Of a DNA stretch of 7,121 nucleotides, positions 1 through 7,095 are shown one piece after another. The translations under genes and the position numbers were made by a program. The number at the start of each line of letters is the position of its first letter. The stretch's first letter is position 1. The DNA comes from Chloroflexota bacterium (GTDB taxonomy: Bacteria; Chloroflexota; Dormibacteria; CF-121): the NCBI GenBank assembly GCA_005889395.1, contig VBFX01000258.1:1-7121 (forward strand). Direction: 5' to 3'. The notes under the pieces were generated by a model. It was not told where the DNA came from. It did no database searches and worked only from the letters and a program-made list of their open reading frames with translations.

Positions 1-448
1 TGCCCGGCCGCCCGAGCAAGAGGATGCTCTTTCCGCCGATGACCATGTCCTTGATGATGTCGATCGTCCCGGTGATGGCCCGGCCGACGCGGCAGGTGAC
101 ACCGACGATCTGGCCGCTGCGGTTACGAATGGCAGAGATGCGATGCAGCGTCCGCTCGATGCCGGCGCGGTTGTCGTCACCGAAGGAACCCACGCGCGTG
201 GCGACGAACTCCAGGTCCTCGGCCGTCACTGGCGTGTCGTCGAGGATAACCTCGTGGTCCGGGAAGCGCGCTTCCGGCTCGCGCCCGAGGTCGAGCACGA
301 CCTCGAGGAGCAGGCCCTGGTGATCGAGCCGCTTGACGGCGCGGTTCAGATGCGGCGGCAGCGCCTGAAAGAGCAGGTCGAGCTCAGCCGGGTCCGCATC
401 GGTCAGTCCGTTGGTGGATCGCCGCAGTTCCTGCATTGCATCAGCCAT
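1..448 (-). CDS. Ycf45/R3H-type P-loop ATPase, N-terminal part (runs off the left edge)
   Basis: Translating the minus strand from the ATG at 448 gives 149 uninterrupted codons up to the window edge. The protein has an acidic N-terminus, a block around residues 45-62 (LEVVLDLGREPEARF), then VTAEDLEFVATRVGSFGDDN at 74-93, and RAGIERTLHRISAIRNRSG at 94-112. It continues with VTCRVGRAITGTID (117-130) and KSILLLGRPG at 140-149, which is the beginning of a Walker A loop cut by the edge. This order matches the family of plastid Ycf45 and bacterial SpoIIIAA-like ATPases, whose missing part normally holds the AAA core and a C-terminal R3H nucleic-acid-binding domain. The cellular role of the family is poorly known. 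The ATG overlaps the stop of the upstream GNAT-like gene by 8 bases and has no Shine-Dalgarno sequence, so translation probably depends on coupling. Family assignment is firm; the R3H domain itself is inferred, not seen. Confidence 0.85.
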   Translation of the reverse strand, partial: MADAMQELRRSTNGLTDADPAELDLLFQALPPHLNRAVKRLDHQGLLLEVVLDLGREPEARFPDHEVILDDTPVTAEDLEFVATRVGSFGDDNRAGIERTLHRISAIRNRSGQIVGVTCRVGRAITGTIDIIKDMVIGGKSILLLGRPG

Positions 449-1445
449 ATTGGGGTACCAGTCGCTTGTCTTTGACTCTTACCCGCATTCGCGCGGGCAC
501 TTTCAAAGGCAGTTCCCGCACCATGAGGGTTTGGGAGGCGATCACCTCGAAGCCCTCGCCGCGCAGCAGCCGGATGCCCGCCTCGTCATAATGCCGCAGG
601 CTGCACCAGACCGGTCCCGGATGATGCTGGGCCACGTAGGCAAGCGACCGCTGCAGCACCGCCGGCCATAAGTCCGGCGGTTGTCCCGCCATCACGCCAA
701 GCGTGTGCGGACGGCCGCCGCCGCCGGGTGCGAGGCTCATCCAGCCAATAACTTGAACTCGCTCCAGGACGAAGCGTGGCTGGCCGGCGCGCCGCGGTAT
801 TCGCGCGCCCCGTAGCCCGATGGCGGAGCTGCGGCGCCACTCGGCGAAGTTTGCGGCCTCCACCGCCGCGACGGACTTCGGTGTCGTGGCGCAATAAAGA
901 AGGTAGAGACCGAGCTCATCGTCGCGACGCATCGGGCGCCAGCCCGATAGGGCCGGCGTCGGCCGCGGCGCGACCGTCTCACTGAGCAGGGCGTGCTCGG
1001 TAGCGTAGGCGGTGAAGCCGCGGGCCCGGAAGAGATCCGCGACCGGATCGTCGACGGGGACGCGGACCACGAATTTCGTCACGCCGCGATTCAAGCCTTC
1101 ATTGAAAAGATGATCGAGGAGCGCCGTGCCGTCGTTGAAGCGGTCGAGGTCGGGGCTGAGGCAGAGATTGAGGATCTGCCAGGCGTTCGGCCCAAGCGCG
1201 GCGGTCTCAGCCTGGACGAATCCCTGGATGGAGTGCCGGCGCGCATCTTCCATCACGTAGACGTAGTCCGCGGTCGAGGTGATGGGCAAGATCGAAGCGA
1301 AGGTGTTATTCAAGAGGAACCAGAGCCGCGTCGACGCGAACTGGCGTTTGAGTGGGGTGCGCTCCGCCTCACGCACCTGCTGCCGGTAGAGCGCCTCGAT
1401 GGCCGCCAGGTCCTTCAGCTGCGCCGGACGGACCTTAAGCGTCAT
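441..1445 (-). CDS. Tandem GNAT-like protein of unknown substrate
   Basis: This 334-residue protein appears to hold two GNAT-like folds. The first spans about residues 3-156: it opens with LKVRPAQLKDLAAIEALYR, typical of a GNAT first strand and helix. It then has a strand near WQILNLCLSP (89-98), a helix at 107-119 (TALLDHLFNEGLN), and the closing VADLFRARGFTAYATEHAL (135-153), like the LYxxxGF end of acetyltransferases. The second, about 167-312, has GWRPMRRDDELGLYLLY, a strand FVLERVQVIGWMSL (225-238) and a matching ending, AGIRLLRGEGFEVIASQTLMV. The acetyl-CoA pyrophosphate loop (usually Q/RxxGxG/A) is not clear in either half: the first has DRFNDG at 101-106. It may therefore be a poorly active or non-catalytic GNAT relative. 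The start ATG overlaps the pdxT stop as ATGA. The stop at 441-443 lies inside the next gene. Fold is likely; substrate is unknown. Confidence 0.72.
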   Translation of the reverse strand: MTLKVRPAQLKDLAAIEALYRQQVREAERTPLKRQFASTRLWFLLNNTFASILPITSTADYVYVMEDARRHSIQGFVQAETAALGPNAWQILNLCLSPDLDRFNDGTALLDHLFNEGLNRGVTKFVVRVPVDDPVADLFRARGFTAYATEHALLSETVAPRPTPALSGWRPMRRDDELGLYLLYCATTPKSVAAVEAANFAEWRRSSAIGLRGARIPRRAGQPRFVLERVQVIGWMSLAPGGGGRPHTLGVMAGQPPDLWPAVLQRSLAYVAQHHPGPVWCSLRHYDEAGIRLLRGEGFEVIASQTLMVRELPLKVPARMRVRVKDKRLVPQYG

Positions 1446-2028
1446 CGCGTCTCGCCGTTGAGCGACAAGAAGTACTGATGCCAGCGGCGGTCGGGCGTCA
1501 GCTCTGGATGGAACGCGAGCGCCAGCCGGTTGCCCTGCTTGATGGCGACGATCTGGTCTCCGTGGCGGGCGAGCTCCTCGACATCGGGTGAGTGCTGGGT
1601 GAGCTGCGGGGCGCGTATGAAGACTGCCGGGGCGGAACCCCCAATAGCCGGGGAGGCGACATCGGCTTCGAAGCTGTCGATCTGCCGGCCGTAGGCGTTA
1701 CGCCGGACGCCGATGTCCATCAACTTGAGCGGCTCCTGGTCCGGCCGACCGTCCGCGATCTCGCGGGCCATCAGGATCATGCCGGCGCAGGTCCCCAGCA
1801 CCGGCATGCCCGCCGCGGCGCGCTGCTGGATCGATTGCTTCAGCGTGGGCTCCATCAGGTGCGCCATCGTCGTGCTTTCACCCCCCGGGAGGATCAGGGC
1901 GTCGACCGCCTCCAGGTCAGCCGCGAGACGGATTGGCACCCCCTCGACTTCGCAGGCGCGCAACGCCGCCAGGTGCTCGCGAAAATCGCCCTGCAGCGCC
2001 AGGACGCCGACGCGGCGGCGTGTACTGC

Positions 2029-2032
<4 letters not shown>
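1442..2032 (-). CDS. pdxT: PLP synthase glutaminase subunit PdxT
   Basis: PdxT is the class I glutamine amidotransferase subunit of pyridoxal 5'-phosphate synthase. It hydrolyses glutamine and channels ammonia to PdxS in the cytoplasm. The 196-residue length is normal. Visible motifs are VGVLALQGDFREH near the N-terminus, LPGGEST (48-54, glutamine and oxyanion region), GTCAGMI with nucleophile Cys82, RRNAYGRQ (110-117), and AFHPELT with His175 and Glu177, which complete the Cys-His-Glu triad. All catalytic residues are present, so it should be active. The start codon is GTG at 2032-2030, overlapping the pdxS stop as GTGA. No other start fits, because the conserved strand begins at residue 8. 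Its end overlaps the GNAT-like gene by 4 bases. Confidence 0.97.
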
Positions 2033-2937
<905 letters not shown>

Positions 2938-2981
2938 ACCACTATTTTACTGCTGGCCTGCGACACTAGAATCGTCCCGCA
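2938..2981. promoter_or_regulatory. Divergent promoter region between pdxS and the GT51 gene
   Basis: Only 44 bases separate two genes that point away from each other, so both promoters must lie here or run into the coding ends. On the minus strand TAAAAT occupies 2949-2944, and its expected transcription start falls at or next to the pdxS GTG at 2937. On the plus strand TAGAAT occupies 2967-2972, with the ATG of the next gene 9 bases further on. The two boxes are separated by exactly 17 bases (2950-2966), so each sits where the other promoter would have its -35 box. Neither matches a -35 consensus there, each having about two of six bases. Neither first start codon has a Shine-Dalgarno sequence, which fits leaderless or nearly leaderless mRNAs. 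The boxes are seen; promoter activity is inferred. Confidence 0.45.
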
Positions 2982-3716
2982 ATGCGGGGGCGCCGAGGGA
3001 TGCGACGGCAGCGGGTGGTTGCCGTAATCGTGGCCCTGGCCCTGGGGTTGCCCGCACTGTTTGGGATCGCCACTGGAGTCGGGCTCCTGGTCACCCCCTC
3101 GGTCGACGACACGCCCAAGCGCGTCGATGCCATCCTTCAGCAGCACGGCGGAACGCGAGTCCACCTCAGCGATATTCCGGATCAACTGAGTGAGGCGCTA
3201 ATCGCGATCGAGGACGAGCGCTTTTATCAGCACAGCGGCATCGATACCCAGGGTCTGATCCGCGCCGTCCTGACGGATTTGTACCGGCATCGGGCTCTGC
3301 AGGGCGCCAGCACCCTGAGCCAGCAACTGATGAAAGTCGTCTACATGGGCAACGACGATGACGGCTGGCGCAAGCCGGAGAACCTCCTGCTCGCCCTCAA
3401 AGTCGAAGCGCGCTTCGACAAGCACACCATCCTCGAGAACTACTTCAACGCCGTCTACTACGGGCACGGTGCGTATGGCATCGGCATGGCGGCCGAGATC
3501 TACTTTCACCGCGCCCCAGGCGAGCTCGACCTGGCCCGCGCCTCGATGCTGGCCGGCCTCCCCCAGTCACCCTCCTACTACGACCTGTACCGCAATCCGT
3601 GCTCCGCCCGAGCTCGACAGTTCAACGTTCTGGCCCAAATGGCGCACGATGGGTACATCAGCCAGAAGGCCGCCGCCGCCGCCTATGCCGAGCCCATCGG
3701 CTTTCCCTGCAAATAG
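2982..3716 (+). CDS. Monofunctional GT51 peptidoglycan glycosyltransferase
   Basis: A membrane-anchored enzyme expected to polymerise lipid II into glycan strands outside the cytoplasmic membrane (MtgA/SgtB-like role). A basic N-terminus (residues 1-11) precedes one hydrophobic segment (about 12-37), then the GT51 domain. Motif 1 is EDERFYQHSG (77-86) with catalytic Glu77; motif 2 is GASTLSQQLMK (108-118). Motif 3 is RKPENLLLALKVE (130-142), motif 4 is ILENYFNAVYYGHGAYGI (150-167), and motif 5 is MLAGLPQSPSYYD (189-201). No transpeptidase domain follows, and 244 residues suits a monofunctional form. In motif 3 the usual RKxxE glutamate is Asn134, with Glu133 one place earlier, so activity may differ. 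The only cysteines, 207 and 243, are extracytoplasmic and could pair. The ATG at 2982 follows a -10-like box without a ribosome binding site. ATG 3000 is an alternative, but its GAGGG abuts the codon. Two bases separate its stop from adk. Confidence 0.92.
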   Translation: MRGRRGMRRQRVVAVIVALALGLPALFGIATGVGLLVTPSVDDTPKRVDAILQQHGGTRVHLSDIPDQLSEALIAIEDERFYQHSGIDTQGLIRAVLTDLYRHRALQGASTLSQQLMKVVYMGNDDDGWRKPENLLLALKVEARFDKHTILENYFNAVYYGHGAYGIGMAAEIYFHRAPGELDLARASMLAGLPQSPSYYDLYRNPCSARARQFNVLAQMAHDGYISQKAAAAAYAEPIGFPCK

Positions 3717-3718
3717 CT

Positions 3719-4291
3719 ATGGCCCTGGACCTCGTCCTGCTCGGACCGCCCGGCTCCGGCAAGGGCACCCAGGCGGCCAGGGTGACGGAGCGGTACCAGA
3801 TTCCGGCGATCGCGAGCGGCGATATCCTGCGGGCGCAGGTCGAGGCCGGAACGGCGCTGGGCCAGCGCGTTCGCTCCTACCTCGATCGCGGCGAGCTGGT
3901 CCCGGACCAGCTGGTCGTCGACATCATCCGGCAGCGCCTCTCCCAACCCGACACCGAAGCGGGCTTCATCCTCGACGGGTTCCCCCGCACCCTGCCACAA
4001 GCGCAGGCCCTGGACGCGATGCTTGCCGAGCTGCAGCGGCCTCTAGATGGCGTTCTCTATCTCGAGACCGACCGAAAGTCGCTCGTGGACCGGCTGGGCC
4101 AGCGACACCGCCAGGACGACCGCGCCGACATCGCCGACCACCGGATCGACGTCTTCCTCGAACAGACGGCGCCCCTGATCGGCTATTACCGCGACGAGGG
4201 CAAGCTCAGGCTCATCGATGGAGGCCAGCCGCCGGAGGCGGTCGCGGCCGCCATCGAAGACGTCATCCGGCCGCTCGTCTCAGCCGTTTGA
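3719..4291 (+). CDS. adk: Adenylate kinase, short LID-less form
   Basis: Adenylate kinase interconverts ATP + AMP and 2 ADP in the cytoplasm. The 190-residue protein has the P-loop GPPGSGKGT (9-17), SGD (33-35) with Arg38 of the AMP site, and LDGFPRT (85-91) with Arg90. The LID region then follows: compared with the long E. coli type, the stretch between the arginines equivalent to R123 and R156 shrinks from about 32 residues to one (Arg129-His130-Arg131). DDRADIADHR follows with Arg142. All five catalytic arginines therefore appear to be kept, as in the short mycobacterial type, and no zinc-binding cysteines exist. The ending TAPLIGYYRDEGKLRLIDG is typical. I chose ATG 3719 because the P-loop strand starts at once; an earlier in-frame ATG at 3599 would only add out-of-frame GT51 sequence. 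There is no ribosome binding site, and the 2-base gap to the GT51 stop suggests reinitiation. Confidence 0.96.
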   Translation: MALDLVLLGPPGSGKGTQAARVTERYQIPAIASGDILRAQVEAGTALGQRVRSYLDRGELVPDQLVVDIIRQRLSQPDTEAGFILDGFPRTLPQAQALDAMLAELQRPLDGVLYLETDRKSLVDRLGQRHRQDDRADIADHRIDVFLEQTAPLIGYYRDEGKLRLIDGGQPPEAVAAAIEDVIRPLVSAV

Positions 4292-4365
4292 CCCGCCCCA
4301 ATTTGGGCATAAACCTAAGGTCTCGACCGGTTGTACCTGGCGAGAACACGAAGGAGAAGTTATCA
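4292..4365 (+). promoter_or_regulatory. adk-lon intergenic gap with two small dyads, possible lon promoter
   Basis: This 74-base gap is the largest non-coding stretch in the window and the only one within the plus-strand gene group. A 14-base imperfect palindrome lies at 4295-4308 (GCCC-cAATTt-GGGC, one mismatched pair). TTGACC at 4288-4293, overlapping the adk stop, could be a -35 box, with a weak -10 (TAAACC, 4310-4315) sixteen bases later; the palindrome would then fill the spacer, a usual place for a repressor. A second dyad pairs TCTCG (4321-4325) with CGAGA (4341-4345) around a 15-base centre. No CIRCE or HspR/HAIR heat-shock operator is seen. A separate lon promoter is plausible but weakly supported by the boxes. 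Confidence 0.3.
4351..4356 (+). promoter_or_regulatory. Strong Shine-Dalgarno sequence of lon
   Basis: AAGGAG ends nine bases before the ATG at 4366, near-ideal for a ribosome binding site. It fixes the lon start and is the clearest Shine-Dalgarno sequence for any complete gene here. The in-frame open stretch upstream of 4366 is a shadow of adk and the GT51 gene. Confidence 0.85.
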
Positions 4366-6702
4366 ATGGCTGAAGTAAGAACCGATTTCATTCCGCTGCT
4401 CCCCCTCAACAACGGGGTGGTCCTGCCGAACATGGTGGTGACGATCCCGCTGGAGCGTGAGGAGGCGCAGGCCGCCGTCGCCGCCGCCCGGCAGGGCGAC
4501 GGTCTCGTCCTGCTGGTGCCTCGGGTCGAAGGGCGCTTTGCCAATTTCGGCACGGTCGCCAAGCTGGAGGATTCCCGAAAGTTGCCCAACGGCATCGAGG
4601 TCGCGATCCTGCAGGGTCTGTATCGGGCCTCGGTGGGAAGCGCCGCCGCCGGGACCGGAACGGCCCTGCGCGTGCTCGCCCAACCAGCTCAGGACGTCAA
4701 CCCCCTGACCGAGACCTCACACGTGCTCGCCCGCGAGTACAAGGCGCTGATCGAGAACCTGCTCGAACTGCGCGGTGCCGCCGAAGTCATCCAGATGGTC
4801 CGCGGCATCGACAAGCCAAGCCAGCTTGCCGACCTGGCCGGGTATTCCCCGGATCTCTCGCTCGAGCGCAAGGTGGAGATCCTGGACACGCTCGACGTCG
4901 AGCTACGTCTGAAGAAGCTCATCGAGTGGACGCGCGAGATCCTGGCCGACGCTTCGCTCAAGGACAAGATCCGCAACGAGGTGCAGGAGGGCATGGAGAA
5001 GCGGCAGCGCGAGTTCCTCCTCCGCCAGCAGATGGAAGCGATCAAGAAAGAGCTCGGCGAATCGGACGGCGACGTCGCCGCCGAGTATCGCAAGAAGATC
5101 GAGGACGCCGGCATGCCCGAAGCCGTTCGTAAAGAAGTCGAGCGCGAGCTCGACCGCTTCGAGCGGACCAGCGAGCAGAACCCCGAGGCCGGCTGGATTC
5201 GAAACTATCTGGACTGGATGCTCGACATACCCTGGAACAAGCGCACCGTCGACCAGTTCGACGTCGTCGAGGCACGGCGCGTCCTCGACGAGGACCACAC
5301 CGGGCTCGAGGACGTGAAGGATCGCATCATCGAGTTCCTCGCCGTCCGCAAGCGGCGCGATTCGCGCGGCCTGCAGGTGATCGGCGGCCGGGGCTCCGGC
5401 GCGATCATCACGCTGGTCGGCCCTCCTGGCGTGGGCAAGACCTCGCTCGGTGAGTCCGTGGCGCGAGCCCTCGGGCGCAAGTTCACCAGAATTTCACTCG
5501 GCGGCATTCACGACGAAGCGGAGATCCGCGGACACCGCCGGACGTACGTCGGCGCTCTGCCGGGTCGGATCGCGCGCGCGCTCAAAGAGGCGGGCACGCG
5601 TAATCCCGTGATCATGCTCGATGAGATCGACAAGGTCGGCAACGACTGGCGCGGTGACCCGTCGTCGGCGCTGCTGGAAGTGCTCGACCCGGCCCAGAAC
5701 CATTCGTTCCGCGATCACTATCTCGAGGTCGACCTCGATCTCTCCGAAGTCCTGTTCATCCCGACGGCCAACGTGGCGGATACCATTCCCGGACCGCTGC
5801 TCGACCGGATGGAGATCATCCGGCTCGACGGCTACACGGAAGAGGAGAAGCTGGCCATCGCCCGGGACCATCTGCTGCGTCGGCAGCTCGACCGCAACGG
5901 TCTGGCAGGCGACGAGGTCACGGTCGACGAGGAGGCGCTGCGGCGCATCATCGCGGACCACACGCGGGAGGCCGGTGTGCGCAACCTCGAGCGCGAACTC
6001 GGGCGCTTGCTGCGCAAGGTGGCGACGCAGATCGAGGCCGGAAAGGTCAGTGCGCCGGTGAAAGTCGGCGGCGATGACGTCAAGACCTACCTTGGTCGCG
6101 CGAAGTTCCACGCGGAAGTCGCCGAACGGACAGAAGTCCCCGGCGTTGCGACCGGGCTGGCTGTGACCGGCGTCGGCGGCGAGGTGTTGTTCGTCGAAGC
6201 AGCCGCCATGGCTGGTCAGAAGGGCCTGACCCTGACCGGGCAGCTGGGCGACGTCATGAAAGAGTCCGCGCAGATTGGCCTCTCGTACGTCCGCTCCCAC
6301 ACGGCCGAGCTGGGGATTGCGCCCGGCTTCGAAGAGAAGGCGATCCACGTCCACGTGCCGGCAGGTGCCATCCCCAAGGACGGGCCCTCAGCAGGCGTCA
6401 CCATGGTGACGGCGCTGGTGAGCCTGTTCAGCGGGCGACCGGTCAAGAGCACCGTGGGCATGACCGGCGAGGTCACGCTGCAGGGCAAAGTGCTGCCAAT
6501 CGGTGGCGTCAAGCAGAAGCTGCTGGCCGCCCACCGCGCAGGGCTGACCGAGGTCATCTTGCCGTTCCGCAACGAGGCGGACCTCGACGACCTGCCGCAG
6601 AGTGTGCGCGACGCGATGACGATCCACCTGGCCAGCGATGTCCGGCAGGTGCTGGACTGGGCCCTCGAACCGAAGGCCCCGTCGCTGACACAAGTTGCGT
6701 AA
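4366..6702 (+). CDS. lon: ATP-dependent protease Lon (LonA type)
   Basis: Lon is a cytoplasmic hexameric ATP-dependent protease that removes misfolded and selected regulatory proteins. The 778-residue protein is complete. The N-terminal substrate-binding domain covers about 8-200, starting with FIPLLPLNNGVVLPNMVV. A charged helical stretch with MEKRQREFLLRQQMEAIKKE (210-229) precedes the AAA+ module. Walker A is GPPGVGKT (352-359), Walker B is VIMLDEID (415-422), the sensor-1 Asn is likely 469, an arginine-finger candidate is Arg481 and sensor 2 is Arg539. The protease domain runs from about 590: KDGPSAG holds catalytic Ser675, and GGVKQK holds Lys718, 43 residues later as in E. coli. The linker before Walker A (RDSRGLQVIGGRGSGA, 331-346) is longer than in E. 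coli or Bacillus LonA and resembles actinobacterial Lon as I recall it. The start is set by AAGGAG at 4351. The next gene begins three bases after the stop. Confidence 0.98.
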   Translation: MAEVRTDFIPLLPLNNGVVLPNMVVTIPLEREEAQAAVAAARQGDGLVLLVPRVEGRFANFGTVAKLEDSRKLPNGIEVAILQGLYRASVGSAAAGTGTALRVLAQPAQDVNPLTETSHVLAREYKALIENLLELRGAAEVIQMVRGIDKPSQLADLAGYSPDLSLERKVEILDTLDVELRLKKLIEWTREILADASLKDKIRNEVQEGMEKRQREFLLRQQMEAIKKELGESDGDVAAEYRKKIEDAGMPEAVRKEVERELDRFERTSEQNPEAGWIRNYLDWMLDIPWNKRTVDQFDVVEARRVLDEDHTGLEDVKDRIIEFLAVRKRRDSRGLQVIGGRGSGAIITLVGPPGVGKTSLGESVARALGRKFTRISLGGIHDEAEIRGHRRTYVGALPGRIARALKEAGTRNPVIMLDEIDKVGNDWRGDPSSALLEVLDPAQNHSFRDHYLEVDLDLSEVLFIPTANVADTIPGPLLDRMEIIRLDGYTEEEKLAIARDHLLRRQLDRNGLAGDEVTVDEEALRRIIADHTREAGVRNLERELGRLLRKVATQIEAGKVSAPVKVGGDDVKTYLGRAKFHAEVAERTEVPGVATGLAVTGVGGEVLFVEAAAMAGQKGLTLTGQLGDVMKESAQIGLSYVRSHTAELGIAPGFEEKAIHVHVPAGAIPKDGPSAGVTMVTALVSLFSGRPVKSTVGMTGEVTLQGKVLPIGGVKQKLLAAHRAGLTEVILPFRNEADLDDLPQSVRDAMTIHLASDVRQVLDWALEPKAPSLTQVA

Positions 6703-6705
6703 ATT

Positions 6706-7095
6706 ATGAGCCGGGCCTTCGTCAAGGAAGGCGACTCGACCGCGAGCGGATCCCTGGTAGACCGGTTCTACCAGGGATTACTCGGGCTCAGCGATCCGGC
6801 GAGAGCCTTGATCGGCAAGCGCCAGCAGCAGGCGTGGCTCACGTCGCGGGCCAGCATCGAAGCGGCCCGGCGCGACGCCCAGGCCGCGCTCGGAGCCGAT
6901 TCCTACCGAGAGATCTTCGAGAGTGCCGCAGAGCGCGCAGGTGATCCATCAGAGAGTCCCACCTGGTGGGCCGCCGGTGATGCGGCCACCGCGATCGCCG
7001 CGCGGCGGCGCCTGGCGTCTGAAGAATTTGCGCTTCTGGTTGGACCACTGGGCGTTGCACTTCCCTGGTTGAAGGACGCGGCGAACCAGACTTAA
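6706..7095 (+). CDS. Hypothetical 129-residue helical protein downstream of lon
   Basis: I do not recognise this family. The protein is soluble-looking and probably mostly helical, with no signal peptide or clear membrane segment. It is rich in Ala, Arg and Glu, with amphipathic stretches at about 16-62 and 92-110. A hydrophobic patch (FALLVGPLGVALPWL, 108-122) near the C-terminus could be a short buried or membrane-touching helix. There are no cysteines and no catalytic motif I can name. Codons mostly end in G or C like the neighbours, less so in the last third, which supports a real gene. It starts three bases after the lon stop without a ribosome binding site, so it is probably translated by reinitiation from lon. 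A perfect 12-bp inverted repeat covers its codons 15-25. A link with Lon as adaptor, substrate or regulator is conceivable from position alone and is not supported by motifs. Confidence 0.75.
   Translation: MSRAFVKEGDSTASGSLVDRFYQGLLGLSDPARALIGKRQQQAWLTSRASIEAARRDAQAALGADSYREIFESAAERAGDPSESPTWWAAGDAATAIAARRRLASEEFALLVGPLGVALPWLKDAANQT
6750..6778. repeat. Perfect 12-bp inverted repeat with 5-base loop
   Basis: The left arm ATCCCTGGTAGA (6750-6761) is exactly complementary to the right arm TCTACCAGGGAT (6767-6778) around a CCGGT loop. In mRNA a G-U pair (6749/6779) could extend the stem. It lies 48 bases after the lon stop and within the first 25 codons of the downstream gene, encoding part of SLVDRFYQG. 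No T-run follows, so it is not a standard intrinsic terminator. It could protect the lon mRNA 3' side, serve as an RNase III target, slow translation of the downstream gene, or be a protein-binding site in DNA. The structure is directly visible; the function is not. Confidence 0.9.

Noticed and set aside
143..475. 110-codon plus-strand frame at the left end
   Set aside because: It is the complement of the Ycf45/R3H ATPase, whose conserved motifs fit the minus strand.
4295..4308. Terminator after adk
   Set aside because: As RNA it gives only a four-pair outer stem with a mismatch, and no T-run follows; an operator is the better guess.
3358..4365. In-frame open extension of lon by 336 codons upstream of the chosen start
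   Set aside because: It overlaps the GT51 gene and adk in another frame, reads as low-complexity Ser/Thr/Arg/Pro sequence, and ignores the AAGGAG and ATG at 4351-4368.
5494..6354. 286-codon minus-strand frame opposite lon
   Set aside because: It lies wholly within the AAA+ and protease coding sequence of lon and shows no recognisable motif.
6750..6778. Intrinsic terminator of lon
   Set aside because: The stem is strong but is followed by GATTACTCGG rather than a T-run, and it lies inside an apparently real gene.
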